A DNA stretch of 64,000 bases, from positions 8,842,153 through 8,906,152 of the forward strand of contig CM030931.1 in NCBI GenBank assembly GCA_018136815.1, read 5' to 3'. The position numbers and the translations under genes were made by a program. This document shows, piece after piece, positions 1-11,644 of the stretch. The notes below the pieces were generated by a model. The model was not told the DNA's origin and did no database searches. It worked only from the letters and a program-made list of their open reading frames with translations. Numbering within the stretch: the first letter of the stretch is position 1; every line of letters begins with the position of its first letter. The DNA is from Isochrysis galbana (lineage: Eukaryota; Haptophyta; Isochrysidales; Isochrysidaceae).

Positions 1-435
1 GCATTAAGCTTCTCGGGTGGATATTCGCAACAAGTCTACTCGCATGTCGCGGTGCTTCGAAAAATGGGGTCCAACAATTTGGGGCGGCCAAGATCGCAAG
101 CGTTGTCGTCGGGGGGATTGGGCATCTCTGCGTCCGTCACGCGCGGAAGTTGCCACATGCAGTCGACCGCCTCCGCAACCTACAGATTTTCCTCGTGCAT
201 GCGCTTGCGTGCACACTTCTCCGTTAACCACAGAGAGCGGGCAACCACTGCCGCCGTCGCCGCCATTTGCACTTTTGCAATCACGCGCCAAGCAAGAGCA
301 GCACGTGCGGCGCGCATGCAACATGGCACCATTCCATCGGACTGAGAAATGCTGACGGCGAGATGTAGGCACGCTGCGTGCGCCGGTCACCGACGCACAC
401 ACGCGCGCGCCGCCCTCTCCGGGGGGAGTGCTCCC
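1..435. other. Intergenic, 3' flank of the kinesin gene
   Basis: No supportable gene. Open frames here are short and overlap each other on both strands, with no recognisable motif. The stretch sits just downstream of the kinesin stop codon and may hold its 3' UTR and polyadenylation region. Confidence 0.5.
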
Positions 436-3400
436 CTACCCAATAGCCTGCTTGAGCAGCCGCTCGAGCTTTTGCTTCTCCTCGCGCTCCTCGGCTAGTT
501 CGGCCTCGAGCTGTTGGCGTATGGCGGTGGCGTCGGACCGCGCACGCTTCTCTACCTCAAGCGCGCTGCGTAGCTCCTCCGCCTCCTTGGCCGCTTCTGC
601 CGCGCGCTCTTCCGCCTCTTCAAGCATCGTTGTCTTCTCGTATAGCTGGTCGTTCATCTCCTGCAGCTCGTCCTCCTTCTTCGATGCAAGCCCATCAAAC
701 TCGTCCTTCGCGCGGATGAGCCTCAGTGTCTCCGCTTCTTGCGCCCGACGCGCCGCCTCGGCAGCGGCGGCTTTCTCTTGCGCCTGCGTGGCCACCACCT
801 CAGCACGACGCAATCGCTCCTCGAGGTCCGCCTTTGCGGCGTCGATGTGCCCGAGCTTCGCCTTGGCCTGCTCGAGCTCCGCCTTGGCGCGGCCGCTGTC
901 GTCGCGCCTGGCCTTGGGCCGGCTGTGGTCCCCATCGACCTCGCCCTTTTGCAGGCTGCTCAGGAGCGAGCGCCGCTCCTGCTTCATCTGGCCGTACAAC
1001 ACCTCCTCTTCGTCGGTGTGAGAGCGGCCTCCAATCTCGTAGTCCTCCTCGTCGACGACCGAGGTCTGCATCCGCTCAAGCTCCGCCTTCAGCTTAGAGA
1101 GCTCGGCATCCTTGGCCTTCTGCGCTGCCATCAGCGCCTCCATCTCCTCAAAGCCTGGCCCGATGTTCTCGACGGGCGCGTTGGCCTGCAGGTCCTTCAG
1201 ATCGGCCTCGTACTGCAACCGCTCGACTACCTTTTGGAGTTGCTTGCACGTCGCTTTCAGCGAGCGCATCTGCTCGTCCTTGGTCATCAGCGCCTCGTAG
1301 TACCGCTTCTGCTGCGCGTTGGCGTCCTCGAGCTCTTCCTGCAAGTTCTCGATGTCTTCGGCCATCGTGTACTTCTCCGCCTCCATCTCCTCTATCTCGA
1401 CGCCGCGGCTCTCGTACTTGGAGCGCAGCGCTGACAGCTCCTCTTGCAACTTCTTGGCGGCGCCATGGTCGAGCCCAGCGCTCTCCTTTTGCTGGAGCCG
1501 CATCTTCTCCGCCGCCATCTCGGCGGCGTAAAGCTTCTCCTTCGATTCGAGCACCTGCTGCCGTAGCTCGTGCACCTCGTCCTGGATCTCGAGCATCGAC
1601 TCTTCCGACGTGAGAGCCGCCTCCTTGAGCCGGAAAACTTCCTGCCGGAGCGCCATCACGCGCGCCTGCTCCTGTGGCAGCTCCCCCTCTCGCACCGCCT
1701 TGAGCGCCGCCTGCGCCTCACTGGCCTCGGTCTGCGCCGCCTGCAGCCGGCCCTGCAGCTCCGCCACGCCGGCTACGTCAGCGCCCGTGTTGGCGGCAAG
1801 CGCCTCCATCTCGCCCTTGGAGACCTGCAGGAACTTGACCTGCTGCTCGTACTTCTGCAGCTGCAGCGCCATGTCGGCGAGCTCGCCTTCGCGCTCGGCC
1901 GCCTTCTGCTTGGCGCTTGCGAGTTCGAGCTGGAGCGCCTCGCGCGCCGAATCGAAGACATCGGCCGGCGCATTCGACGCGGCGGCCAGCGGTGGCGGCG
2001 TCGCCAGCGTGCTACTGACGCCGGCCAGCAGCTCAGCGAGTCCGGGGAGGCCATCGCTCACGCGTGGCAGCTCGACCTCAACCGTGTCGCCGGCCGACGA
2101 ACCTTCAGGCACCGTCACGGTCACCTCGCGGCCGTCGGGAGCCGTGATAGCCACCTGGTCGCCCGCACAGACACCGTCGGGTACCACGAAAGACACGCGC
2201 TCTGCCGGCGCCGCGCCCTCGGCAGGCAGCTCCACTTGAAGTTCTTGCCCAGGGACGGCGCCATCGGGCACCGTGACCGTCATCTCGCGGCCAGAGGGTG
2301 CTGTGATGGTGACCTGGTCGCCCGGCGCCACGCCATCGGGCACGGCGAAGGAGACTTGCTCTGCCGGGCCCGGTGTGGTCGGGATGGACACCTCCATCTC
2401 TTCTCCGGCCCCCATGCCTTCGGGCACGGTGATCGACACCTCCTTGCCCGAGGGCGCCACCACGATCATCGACTCGCCTGCTTCGACGCCCTCCGGCACA
2501 GAAACGAGTATCGTGCCCGGTAGGCGTGTGCCCGGCGCACCAGCACGACGCGCGGCTGGCGCAGCCGAGCGCTCATCGCGCATCACAGAGGCGATACCAC
2601 TCTTGGCGATCTCCTGCAACTGAGGCGAGTCAACGATAGCGCGCAGCTGCTTCTCGAGCGCCTCATTGCGCTTGCGCAATGGCGCCATCTGCTCCTCCAT
2701 CGCCCGGTGGGCCTCGGTGGCCACCTTGGCGCGCTCCGTCATCTCGCGCAGCGCTGTTTGCGTCTCTGACAGCTGGCTGCTAGCGAGCTGCAGCTTGCCG
2801 GTAAGCACGGCCGAGTCACCGGGCGCTTCCTCCGCAGCGATGTTGAGCTTGATGCCGAACGACAAAGGCGCGTCCAACTCGCCGGCCGGTGCCGAGGCGC
2901 GCACCTCGGCGGCCGCCTGCTGAGCGCTCGCTTTGGCAGCCGCCACGCCCTCAGGGTCCTTCTTCTCGAGCTCGGCCATCGCCGCCTCGTGCGACTCGGC
3001 CTGCTTCAGCAGCGAGCGGATCGTGCTGTCGCGCGCCGTCACGGCACTCTTCAGCTCGACGATCTCCTTGAGCGCCTTGGTCTTCTCGTCCTTGAGCGTC
3101 GCGTTTTCGGCGAAGAGCGATTCGCGCATCTCCTCCATTTCCTTCTTGAGCTTCTCTGCCTGGCGCGCGAACAGTGTACACGGATCAACGGATGCATGAG
3201 GGCGGGCCCGCGCGAAATTAGCACGCGGGCGGAGGGAGGGGGAGTGAATGGGGCAAGGGGCGGCTGGCGCGACATGGTGAGGGGGCGGCCGGCCCCGTCC
3301 ACCTGCTGTTCCCTCGCAGCGAGCGTCTTGTCCTTGGCTTTGTCGCGCATGGTCATCCGCTTGCCCGTCCGAACAACGACGCCCTGCACCACCTGCGAGA

Positions 3401-6026
3401 GGCCGTGCAGCACTTTGGCGAGCTCCTCCCGCGCCAAGATGTCGCGCAGGACGTGCAGCTCCTTCTTGAGCACCGAGACGCGCTTCTCCATGCCGGCGCG
3501 CTGCGACTCGTCGGTGCCCTCAGCCGTCTCGGCGAGCCGGGCCTCCACCTGCGCAAGCTCTGCCTCGACGCCCTTCTGCACGACGACCGCCATTTGCTTG
3601 AGCGGCTCAAGCGCACGGGAGCTCTCGGGTGCGTCCTGCAGCCGGGCGCATTCGCGCTCCGCCTGCTTGGCAAGAAGTTCGACATCGGAGGCCTGGAGCT
3701 CCAGGCGCTCGCGCTCTTCCTCGGTGTCGCCACCTCCACCGAGCGCGTCTAGCGCGCCACGAGGCACGGCGGCGTGCACCGCCGCCGCGTCCGCCATCTC
3801 GCGCAGCGGCTGGATGATGGCTTCCTTGAGCGCCGGTCCCTTTGAGAGCTCCTCACGCAGATTCTTCATCTTGAGCAGGATCTGCTCCATCAGCACCTTG
3901 GAGCCCATGTCGTCAGCAAAGTCGCCGCCGCCCACCTCGTTGCCCGGGCGCGACTCCTCCTTCTGTAGAAAGATGGAGGCCTCCCTTGCCAGTGCCGTTT
4001 GCAGCACGGCGATGAAGGCGCTGTGCTCGCGTGACTCTTCCGCCGCTGCCTTGCGCGACACCTCGAGCGCCTCAACGCGCTCCACGAAGGCGGCGTCCGC
4101 CGCTGTGGACGGGCCGCCCTCATCGGGCCCAGCACCCTCCCGTTGGTGCGCTGCCGCACGAGCAGCGGCGCGCGTCGAGCGGAGCAGTAGCTGCACCCAC
4201 TCGGAAGTGCCCGATTCAAGGATGATGGCGCGCTCCTGCTCGTACTTCTCGCGCTGCGCCCTTCGGAGCGCCTCCTGCTTGCGCATCGCCTCAGCGCGCG
4301 TCTGCTCCATCTCTCGCGCGATGCGCTCCTTCTCCTCGAAAGAAGACTGCTGCATGGCTTGAAGCGCCTCCATCTCGCGCCGCATGCGCGCCTCCGCCTC
4401 GGGGTCGATGCCGCCACTGCCGCCGCCGCCGCCGCCGCCCGCCTGCGCCGCGGCGAGCATCGCCTTGAGCTCGTCGATCTCTTTCTTCAGCTTCCCCACC
4501 TCCGTCAGCTGCTCATTCTTCTTGGCCTTGAGCTGGATCGCCTTGGCTCGGTCGGCATACTGCAGCGTGGACAGCGTCTCGTCATAGTTGTAGGCAGCGG
4601 GCGAGATGGCAGCCACCATGATGGTGACCGAGTTGCCACCGAGCGACTCCTGCAGCACTCGCGTCAACTTCGAGTTGCGGTACGGAATGAAGACCTTCTT
4701 CTTCCCCTTGGAGTTCTCGGCGAGAGCGTTGATGACGGCGCCCAGCGCCGATAGCGACTTGTTGATGTTGGCGCCCTCCTTGAGCTTGTCGCCCGTAGCG
4801 CCCGTCTTGGCGGCACGCTCCGAGCCCGCAAGGTCGACCAAGTTGATGGTGGCACGCATCTCGCGCTTCTGCCCCTCGATCACCTCAGTCGACATCATCT
4901 TGATGATGAAGATGGAGTGCGAGCGCGAGGAGGTGGCGTTCATCGCGGTAGAGGCGACCGCGCGGATGTCGTTGCCTTGATCAATGAGCGCGAGGATCTT
5001 GGACGAAGTGTCCGCAGGGATCTCCTGCAGACCCGCCACGTACACGCCGAGCTGCGGGTGCTCCTTGACGTCAAGCTGAGTGTCGCCCTTCTTCTTATTG
5101 GTGCCCGACTTGAGGTTGGGATCGAGCAGATCGTAGAGCACCTACGCGCGGCAGGGCGGGCGAGCGATGAGCGAGTCGGGGGCCAAGCGCACGGCGGGCC
5201 CGCCTGGGCCGACCACCTCGCCCAGCTTGGGCCGCCGGCGCACCTCGTTGTAAATCTCGAGGAAGGAGCACGTGACGAGGAACTTGACGTTGGGGTTCTT
5301 GGACTGGATGTCCTCAATCTTTGTGTAGATCTCCCGGCACATCTTTGGCACCATGCCGGGCATCTCCTTGGTGCCTCCCATGGAGAAGGACTTGCCGGCC
5401 CCCGTCTGCCCGTACGCAAAAATGGTGCCGTTCCACCCCTCAAAGGCTTGGTGGAGGAGCGGCTGCCCCAGGTCCTTGTACACGGTGTCCTGCGCGGGCG
5501 GGGTGATCGGGTCGTGCAGTGTTTAGGGTGAGAGCCGCGCTAGGTCCAGCGGCCAGGCGGTGGAGCATGCCTCGTGGGGGTGGGCGGCTGTGGCGCGGAG
5601 GGCAGAGCTGATTGGCCGCTGGTGGTCGGCTAGGGCAAGGAAACGAGAAGGGCGCGAGCCAGCCGGCTGGGGGGGGGGGGGACGCGGTTGGCTCCGGCGG
5701 CCATTGGCGGCGGTCATCTCCGTCTGGCTATTCATTTCATGGTGAGGAGGAGCTCCCAGCCAGGGCCCGCTGCCGGGCGTCGGCGCAGGCCGTCCGTGGG
5801 AGAGGGGAGGCCCCGGCCCCCACCCCCCTCCCACACCCACCTGCTCCGTGCCCCAGTCGTACGAGAAGTCAAAGTTGAACTTCTTTGGAGGCTGAGAGCC
5901 ATCGGCTGGCTCGATCTGAATGAATCCCTCCTCTCCAATCGTGATGATACGTGACTCGTTCTGGTTCTTCTCTCGGGTGTTGAAGGGGCGGAGGCGGACG
6001 GCCACCGTGACGGAGTCGGTCGGCAT
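436..6026 (-). CDS. Kinesin motor protein (kinesin-3-like motor, long coiled-coil tail)
   Basis: ATP-driven microtubule motor, read as four exons: 5841-6026, 5244-5489, 3303-5141 and 436-3159. All joins are phase 0 with GT-AG introns, giving about 1664 aa. The motor occupies roughly residues 1-350, with the P-loop GQTGAGKS at 89-96, switch I NATSSRSH at 212-219 and switch II DLAGSER from 247. The neck reads [15 protein letters not shown], which resembles KIF1/Unc104-type kinesins. I saw no FHA or PH domain, so 'kinesin-3' rests on the motor only. The rest is mostly heptad-rich coiled coil, interrupted by a glycine linker and by three beta-type repeats (residues about 972-1122). The ATG at 6026 starts directly at a canonical motor N-terminus ([16 protein letters not shown]). 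Intron 1 (5490-5840) and intron 3 (3160-3302) could be mistaken for coding because frames stay open in them. A 65-bp (GA)n tract lies about 75 bp upstream. Confidence 0.9.
2065..2517 (-). other. Three tandem VPxG...PxGxExxVTVPxG repeats inside the kinesin tail
   Basis: Within the last kinesin exon, about 150 residues form three units of about 50 aa. Each has the pattern V-P-[ED]-G-V-x-A/P-G-[DE]-x(3-5)-P-[SD]-G-[KR]-E-[VM]-[ST]-[IV]-T-V-P-[ED]-G, ending in a short beta strand and a Pro-rich linker. Regularly spaced Gly-Pro turns suggest small beta modules rather than coiled coil. They are flanked on both sides by coiled coil, so they sit mid-tail, where they could bind cargo or act as a rigid spacer. 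The function is inference; the repeat itself is plainly visible. Confidence 0.85.
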
Positions 6027-6099
6027 CGCCCCCCGCCCCTGCACTCGACTTCCGTGGGGGGAGAGAGAGGTGGGGTGGGGGGAGAGGGAGGGAGGGAGC

Positions 6100-6166
<67 letters not shown>
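6100..6166. repeat. (GA)n microsatellite upstream of the kinesin start
   Basis: Nearly uninterrupted GA dinucleotides on the plus strand, which is (CT)n on the kinesin sense strand, starting about 75 bp before its ATG. It may be part of the 5' UTR or core promoter. Confidence 0.9.
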
Positions 6167-6170
<4 letters not shown>

Positions 6171-6474
6171 AGAGAGAGAAGGGGGAGAGAGGGAGCGAGA
6201 CGGGCAAGAAGAAAGAAAGGAAGGGTGGGAAAGGTAGATAAAAGGGGTGAGAGACGGAGAGAGGCGGGAAGACGACAAGAGGAAAAGGAAGCAGGAAAAC
6301 AAGGCCGGCCGGCAGAGAGGCAAGGGGTCATTAGAGGAGGTGAATTTATTCTAATGTACTCAAACAAGTGGAAAGAGGGACGTCTAGAGAATTCCCTCGT
6401 CTCTGCTCTCTCTCCCCTTTCCTCTGTAAAGACTCACTGGAAGGACCTGTCGAATTCACTCTCTACTAGCTCTC

Positions 6475-7066
<592 letters not shown>

Positions 7067-7205
7067 CTAACGGCCCGACACTCGGTCGATGGAACCGGCG
7101 ACGAAAACAAAACACACCGGCGGCTCGTGAGCTCTTCCCCTGGAAAAAAACTACTACAGTCTACAGCTCTACTACAATACTACCTGCCTTCCAGGACTCC
7201 AGGAC

Positions 7206-7389
7206 CCTACATGTGAAACACAGCCAAACTTAGAAAAAAAACAGCAAAAACAGTATGTTTTTTGCCGTCGAAAAAAAACAGTGTAAAGAACAGATGTGCG
7301 GGGTAGGGGGGCCGCCCGAAATAAAACAGCGAAAAACATATGTTTTGGGCCTCCGAAAAAAAACACTGTTCCTGTGTTTCACATGTAGG
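7206..7389. mobile_element. 184-bp inverted-repeat (MITE-like) element with 8-bp target duplication
   Basis: The 18-bp ends CCTACATGTGAAACACAG (7206-7223) and CTGTGTTTCACATGTAGG (7372-7389) are exact reverse complements. They are flanked on both sides by the same 8 bases, TCCAGGAC (7198-7205 and 7390-7397). This is the signature of a DNA transposon insertion with an 8-bp target duplication. There is no coding capacity; the interior is A-run and T-run rich. A second copy lies at 20474-20926. The termini do not obviously match a superfamily I can name: 8-bp duplications occur in hAT and P, among others. Confidence 0.9.
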
Positions 7390-7455
7390 TCCAGGACTGA
7401 ACCGGAGGGGGCGCGGACTTCACCCAACAACACTCTTCCAGGAAGATAAACCTTT

Positions 7456-7580
7456 TGATTTTTAACAAATTTTCTTGGGTCGCGACGTGGCAACGGAACG
7501 GGACTAGCGCTCACTCAAGACGGGTATCCTTGCCGCGGCAAGCGCAAGCGCAAGCACCCTTCCACCCTTCCCCCTTCCCC
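7456..7580 (-). mobile_element. 3'-end fragment of the 'M' retroelement family
   Basis: Read on the minus strand, this matches the 3' end of the elements at 11645-12783 and 30973-32117: the CCGCGGCAAG region, the GAGCGCTAGTCCCGTTCC block and a terminal AATTTGTTAAAAAT-like AT-rich tail. The 5' part is missing. Confidence 0.75.
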
Positions 7581-7671
7581 CCTTTTGGGCAACGTCCGGG
7601 AGGACGAACCCTTAAACTGCGCGGTCGCCGTCGGCACGGCAGACCACGAGGTCGCGGACATAGAGGCAGTG

Positions 7672-8740
7672 AAAAAAAAACTTTTAATATTCTCGCCACG
7701 CGCGCGGCCGCCGGTTCAATTACTGTAGCCACGCCCACTTCCCTTCCTCTCCCTCGCTTCCCGCCTTGCGGCATCTCCCCTCGTGCACTACTTGGGGCCC
7801 AGGTTGCGGGGGGGGTTAGGTTGGGCGGGGTGCACCGACCCCTAGTGGAGATTCCCCGTCTTCCTCCTGTGCTGTGCCTCTAGGTGGCCCATTTCTTCTG
7901 TGTCGGGGCGTGGGTGTTAGCGCATGGCATGCTTTTTATCCCTTGTGTTGATGTTGTCGTCAACGCGGTGTGGTCGCTTGTCGCTCGGAGACTGGATGTG
8001 TGTGTCTAGGTCTTAGGCGAGTTTCTCGGCAAGGCCGATTGCGTTCGCTACTAGGCCTAGACGGGCACTCATTTTCAATGTCCCTTTGTCGTCTTCTACA
8101 AATGTCGGAGCGCTGAGCTCTGGCGGGTTCTTGAGTTTCGGTTTTCTTCCCTGGGCCGCCTTTCTTGTGCGTGCTAGGCTGTGTGTGTTCGGCGTAGTGA
8201 GACCTCTTACTAGGGTGGTGAACCTCGTTAGTGTGGATTCTAGAACTGGTATATAGTGGTATTTGTATGACTCGAACTCTACTCTATAGAAGTCTGAAGT
8301 CTCTTATTATGTATTTCCACGCAATGATGTATAGAGTTTTCAAGCTATCGGGGGTAGTCGCGTCTGGATACGCGAAGAGTCTGTCCTTTGTCTGTTGCCT
8401 TCGGGTCCGATCCGCTCTGGGGGTGTAGTCTGTGATGGCGTCTATGGCGTCGAATACTTTCGTCGTCGCGGGGCACCACGCTAGGTGGCAAGAGTTCTCT
8501 TGATGGCGGTTGCACAGCCTACATTTTTCCGTTGGGCTGTCCGTGAATCTGTTCTTGGTCCCTATTCTCCTATGAGTGATGTGTTTGAAGTGAGGGTGCT
8601 TATCGGCGTGTTTCAGTAGTGGAAGGGTGTACAGCTTGGCTGCATGTTTCCAATCTTCTTTTGTGATGTCTAGCCGTCTCTCCCAAGCTTTTCTGGCCGT
8701 CTGCGAGGCGTTGTTTTGTGTCTCTTTGAGGGTCCAAAGA
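7672..8740 (-). mobile_element. 5'-truncated LINE (non-LTR retrotransposon) copy
   Basis: The minus-strand reading frame 8284-8740 encodes the C-terminal part of a LINE polyprotein. It has a CCHC knuckle of the form C-x2-C-x8-H-x3-C (CRLCNRHQENSCHLAWC) preceded by KHPHFKHITHRRIGT. It is clearly homologous to the copies at 42.5-43.1 and 52.1-52.9 kb. The reverse transcriptase part is absent. On the sense strand the element ends in a T-run (plus-strand A-run 7672-7680) after a conserved GGCGAGAATATTAAAAG-like sequence. Its 3' UTR of about 600 bp has no frame of note. Confidence 0.8.
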
Positions 8741-8794
8741 CCAAAGACAAAGACCAAAGACTCTGCCCCGACCAACCCGACCCGCCCCTCGCTC

Positions 8795-8965
8795 AGGATT
8801 CGCCCTCACTCGGACTCGGCATCGAGAAGGAGTACCAGCTCACCGACGCGGCCGTCCACGCGTGGCTGACGAGCCTCCGCGTTGAGGCTGCCGTCGCGGC
8901 CCTGCGGCCCTCCTCTCTCTGACAGTGCCAGATCCGCAGATATCCGGCGGCGCTGATCGATGAGG
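8795..8965 (+). pseudogene. Duplicated gene fragment of unknown identity
   Basis: Encodes a pattern readable as SLGLGIEKEYQLTDAAVHAW, then SLRVEAA and ALIDEA with disruptions. The same segment, better preserved, occurs in reverse orientation at 43288-43500. Each copy abuts a LINE. I do not recognise the family; it is probably a small conserved gene or a transposon part that was copied. The copy here has a frame break around the LTVPDLALIDEA region. Confidence 0.5.
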
Positions 8966-9061
8966 CGAGCAGAGGAGGAGAAGAGGAAAGAGACAAAAAT
9001 AGACTTTGACGATCAGTGCATCTTGTCCCTGTGCAAGTCGGCGGCGGCGGCTCGGCGAGGC

Positions 9062-9104
<43 letters not shown>

Positions 9105-9196
9105 CTCTCTCTCTCTCTCTCTACCTCTCTACCTCTCTACCTCTCTTTCTACCTCTACCTCCCACCCTCTCTCCCTCCCTCTCCCCCTCGCTCTCT
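9062..9196. repeat. (CT)n-rich tract before the fucosyltransferase-like gene
   Basis: CTCTCT with interspersed TACCT units on the gene's sense strand, ending four bases before a candidate start codon at 9200. Confidence 0.9.
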
Positions 9197-9199
9197 GTG

Positions 9200-10929
9200 A
9201 TGCGGGAAGGGGAGGGAGAGCGCCGTGTGCGCACCGCCTGCGCTGCTGGCCGTCCTCTGATGCGCATTCCCTACCACAACAAGGCGGACGGCTTCACGGC
9301 TGCGCTCGTGCTCGCACTCAATCAGGTGAGAGGAGAGGGAGGGAGGGAGGGAGGGAGGGAGAGGGACAGAGGGAGGGGGCAACTCACCGCCTCTCTCAGC
9401 CAATCTGTAACGCACGAAGCCTTCTAAAGCCCCTGTTGAGCGAACCGCCAGCATGCGCGACCTTCCGCAGCCCCTCCGGCTCGCCCACAATCGCAGAGAT
9501 CCCCTCTGCCGCTCGGCCAGCCAGCCCTTACGATGCGCACGTACTCTCCTCCAATCTGGCCTGCCTTCAGCCCTCACGGCACACACATTTTGTGAGCCCT
9601 GTCTGCCGTTGGAAAAGAGGGCGATACATCTTTTCCGTCATGAAGTGGTCACCTCCTCACATGCCGTACACATCGTTCCGAGGCTGTTCTCACCGCCTGT
9701 GTGCTAGCATATGGCCACCCAGGAGCTACGTTGGGCACGGCACCGCACTAATGGCGGCGCAGACAGTCTGGCGGACTCTGCCCCTATGCCATCATGCGAG
9801 TGCGGATGGTGGTACACGCGCGATTAGCGAGCCGCATGATGAATGCCACTGTCACCCTGACACTGCGATTGCCCCAGCCATTTTCCCACCGTCGGCAGTC
9901 GCAGCGCTTCTCTTGTCTTTGCTCGCACACGACTCTCCGCCCTCCCTCGGCCCAACCACCTAGGTGAAGTACTGCGAGCTGCACGGCTGCTTTCCACACG
10001 TCGTGTGGACGGCGTTTCCCGCGTGCAAGTACGCAGGCGTGCGCTACCCTGGGCGTACGCCCTTTTTCGACGCGCATGCTGGGCCCAATGCGTTCGAGTA
10101 CTACTTCCGACCTGTGTGCGTCGGGGTGGCGACGCCTGCGCTGACCACGCCGTCTCTCAGCTGCGAGGAGCGAGAGGCGGTGCACCGGCGGCACCCGTGG
10201 GCCGTGCGCACATACTACTATGGCGTGGACGACCCCAAGCCGCCCCCTGGCAAGAATGAGACGCCGGTGTACGACGATGGCTGGTACGGGCGGCATCGGC
10301 GCGAGGGCCACCGGCTGGTGCACGCATATCTCCGCCTCAAGCCACGCATTCTCTCCGAGCTGCGCCGGCTTGAGCTGCAGCTGCTCGGCGCGCATGCACG
10401 GCGCGGCCCGGGCGCTGGAGGCGACTCCGTGCCGGGCGGGAGGGGGAGGGGTCCCGTGCTCGGCGTCCACCTGCGTGGGACGGACAAGGGGCGCTACCTG
10501 GCAAGCGCCGCGTCCGGACGGCCGGTCGCGCCACTCGAGTACGAGCCGTACGTGGACGCTTTCCTGCGCTCTCATCCAAACGGCAGCGTCTTCGTCGCGA
10601 CGGACTCGCCCGCCTTCCTTGCGGAGGTGCGTTCCCACTGGGTGGAGCGCTGGCCGCACGCGCCCTTCCGATGGCGCGACGATGTGCTGCGCTCCGAGGC
10701 CAATGTAGCCTTCGAGAAGGCGGCCGCCAGCGGGCGAGGTTCCTCGAACGCGCGCAAAGGCGAGGAGGTGCTCATCGACGCGCTCCTGCTGGCACGCTGC
10801 GACTGGTTGCTGCACTCCGCCTCGGGCGTTGCTGAGTTTGCAATATATTGGAACCTGAAGCTTCACCGCCGATCGGTGCACCTGCAGTACACTGAGAACC
10901 GGCAGGTGCCACCGTGGATGCCTGGCTGA
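9200..10929 (+). CDS. Fucosyltransferase-like glycosyltransferase (GT23/NodZ/POFUT fold)
   Basis: Two exons, 9200-9325 and 9964-10929, joined in phase 0 (AATCAG|gtgaga...cctag|GTGAAG), give about 363 aa. The junction makes a continuous LALNQ-VKYCELHGC. The motif GVHLRGTDKGRY matches the HxRGTDK nucleotide-sugar binding motif of alpha-1,6/O-fucosyltransferases. VFVATDSPAF and the C-terminal EEVLIDALLLARCDWLLHSA...GVAEFAIYWN match the later conserved blocks of that fold. Expected role: transfer of fucose from GDP-fucose, probably in the secretory pathway. No signal anchor is seen in the modelled N-terminus, so an upstream exon may be missing. The start at 9200 or at 9260 is uncertain. The 638-bp intron holds nothing recognisable. 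Confidence 0.78.
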
Positions 10930-11470
10930 GCTCGGCACGCGCGCTCCCTACCCCATCTGGCGGCCTAGCCGATGGCTGTGGGTGCGCCGTCACTGTGGGA
11001 CTCACCTGCTCACCCCATTTTGCTCCTGGGCCCACGCGAACGAGGGAGGGGCGCTTCACGCGGGCTTCACGGAGCCCATGCAGCTCTTGCTCTTCAGGCA
11101 TGTGCGTTCTTGCCGCTTCCGTACATTGGTCATGGCGGCACGTCACGCATCGTGAGAGGTGGACCCCACTTCTCACCATGCGTACCACTTAGCCTGTTTG
11201 TCATGGTCAGCCAACTGCTGCCGCACATTGACACAAAACAGCACAGCTTTTGGCGGCAACTGGCTCCACCTTTGATGAAACAATGATAACAGATGAAGCT
11301 GCCGCGGTCGGCCTGTGACTTTACATTATTTGGGCTTCTAGGGCCTAGACGGGAATGTCGACAAGGCAGCGAGGCTCGGGGGCTGAAGTGGGGCCGTGCT
11401 TCGCGGCAGCGCATTGGCGCGGCTTGTCGAGGTGCACATCGAGGAAAAGGGCCGGACTGCCTTCTCGTAG
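10930..11470. other. Intergenic
   Basis: 3' flank of the fucosyltransferase-like gene. No gene, repeat unit or RNA gene could be supported. Confidence 0.5.
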
Positions 11471-11587
11471 TAGGGCGGTCAAACAGGGATTTCTAGCTAC
11501 TTGTAAGGTTCGGGCTGGATTTTTGACCCGACAGTCCGACCTTGGTCGATTTTTCGCCCCTAATACCAAAACCGTTTGACCGCCCTA
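11471..11587. mobile_element. Short inverted-repeat element, TAGGGCGGTCAAAC ends
   Basis: The 14-bp ends TAGGGCGGTCAAAC (11471-11484) and GTTTGACCGCCCTA (11574-11587) are perfect inverted repeats about 117 bp apart. Both outer ends are TA, which is compatible with a TA target duplication (Tc1/mariner-type MITE), but this is not proven. Related ends occur near 20938, 24083 and 43914. Confidence 0.75.
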
Positions 11588-11644
11588 TGCAAAGGTGCAG
11601 GCCATCAAAAGTCCCGGTGCACCACCCGAATAAGGGAGAAATTA

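Noticed and set aside
428-2923. Long plus-strand frames opposite the kinesin exons
   Set aside because: Shadow frames of a GC-rich coding region; they have no motif, while the minus strand gives a continuous kinesin.
5523-5840. Coding extension of the kinesin N-terminal exon
   Set aside because: The frame stays open but turns into Gly/Pro sequence after a good donor; the motor resumes exactly at the next acceptor, so it is intron.
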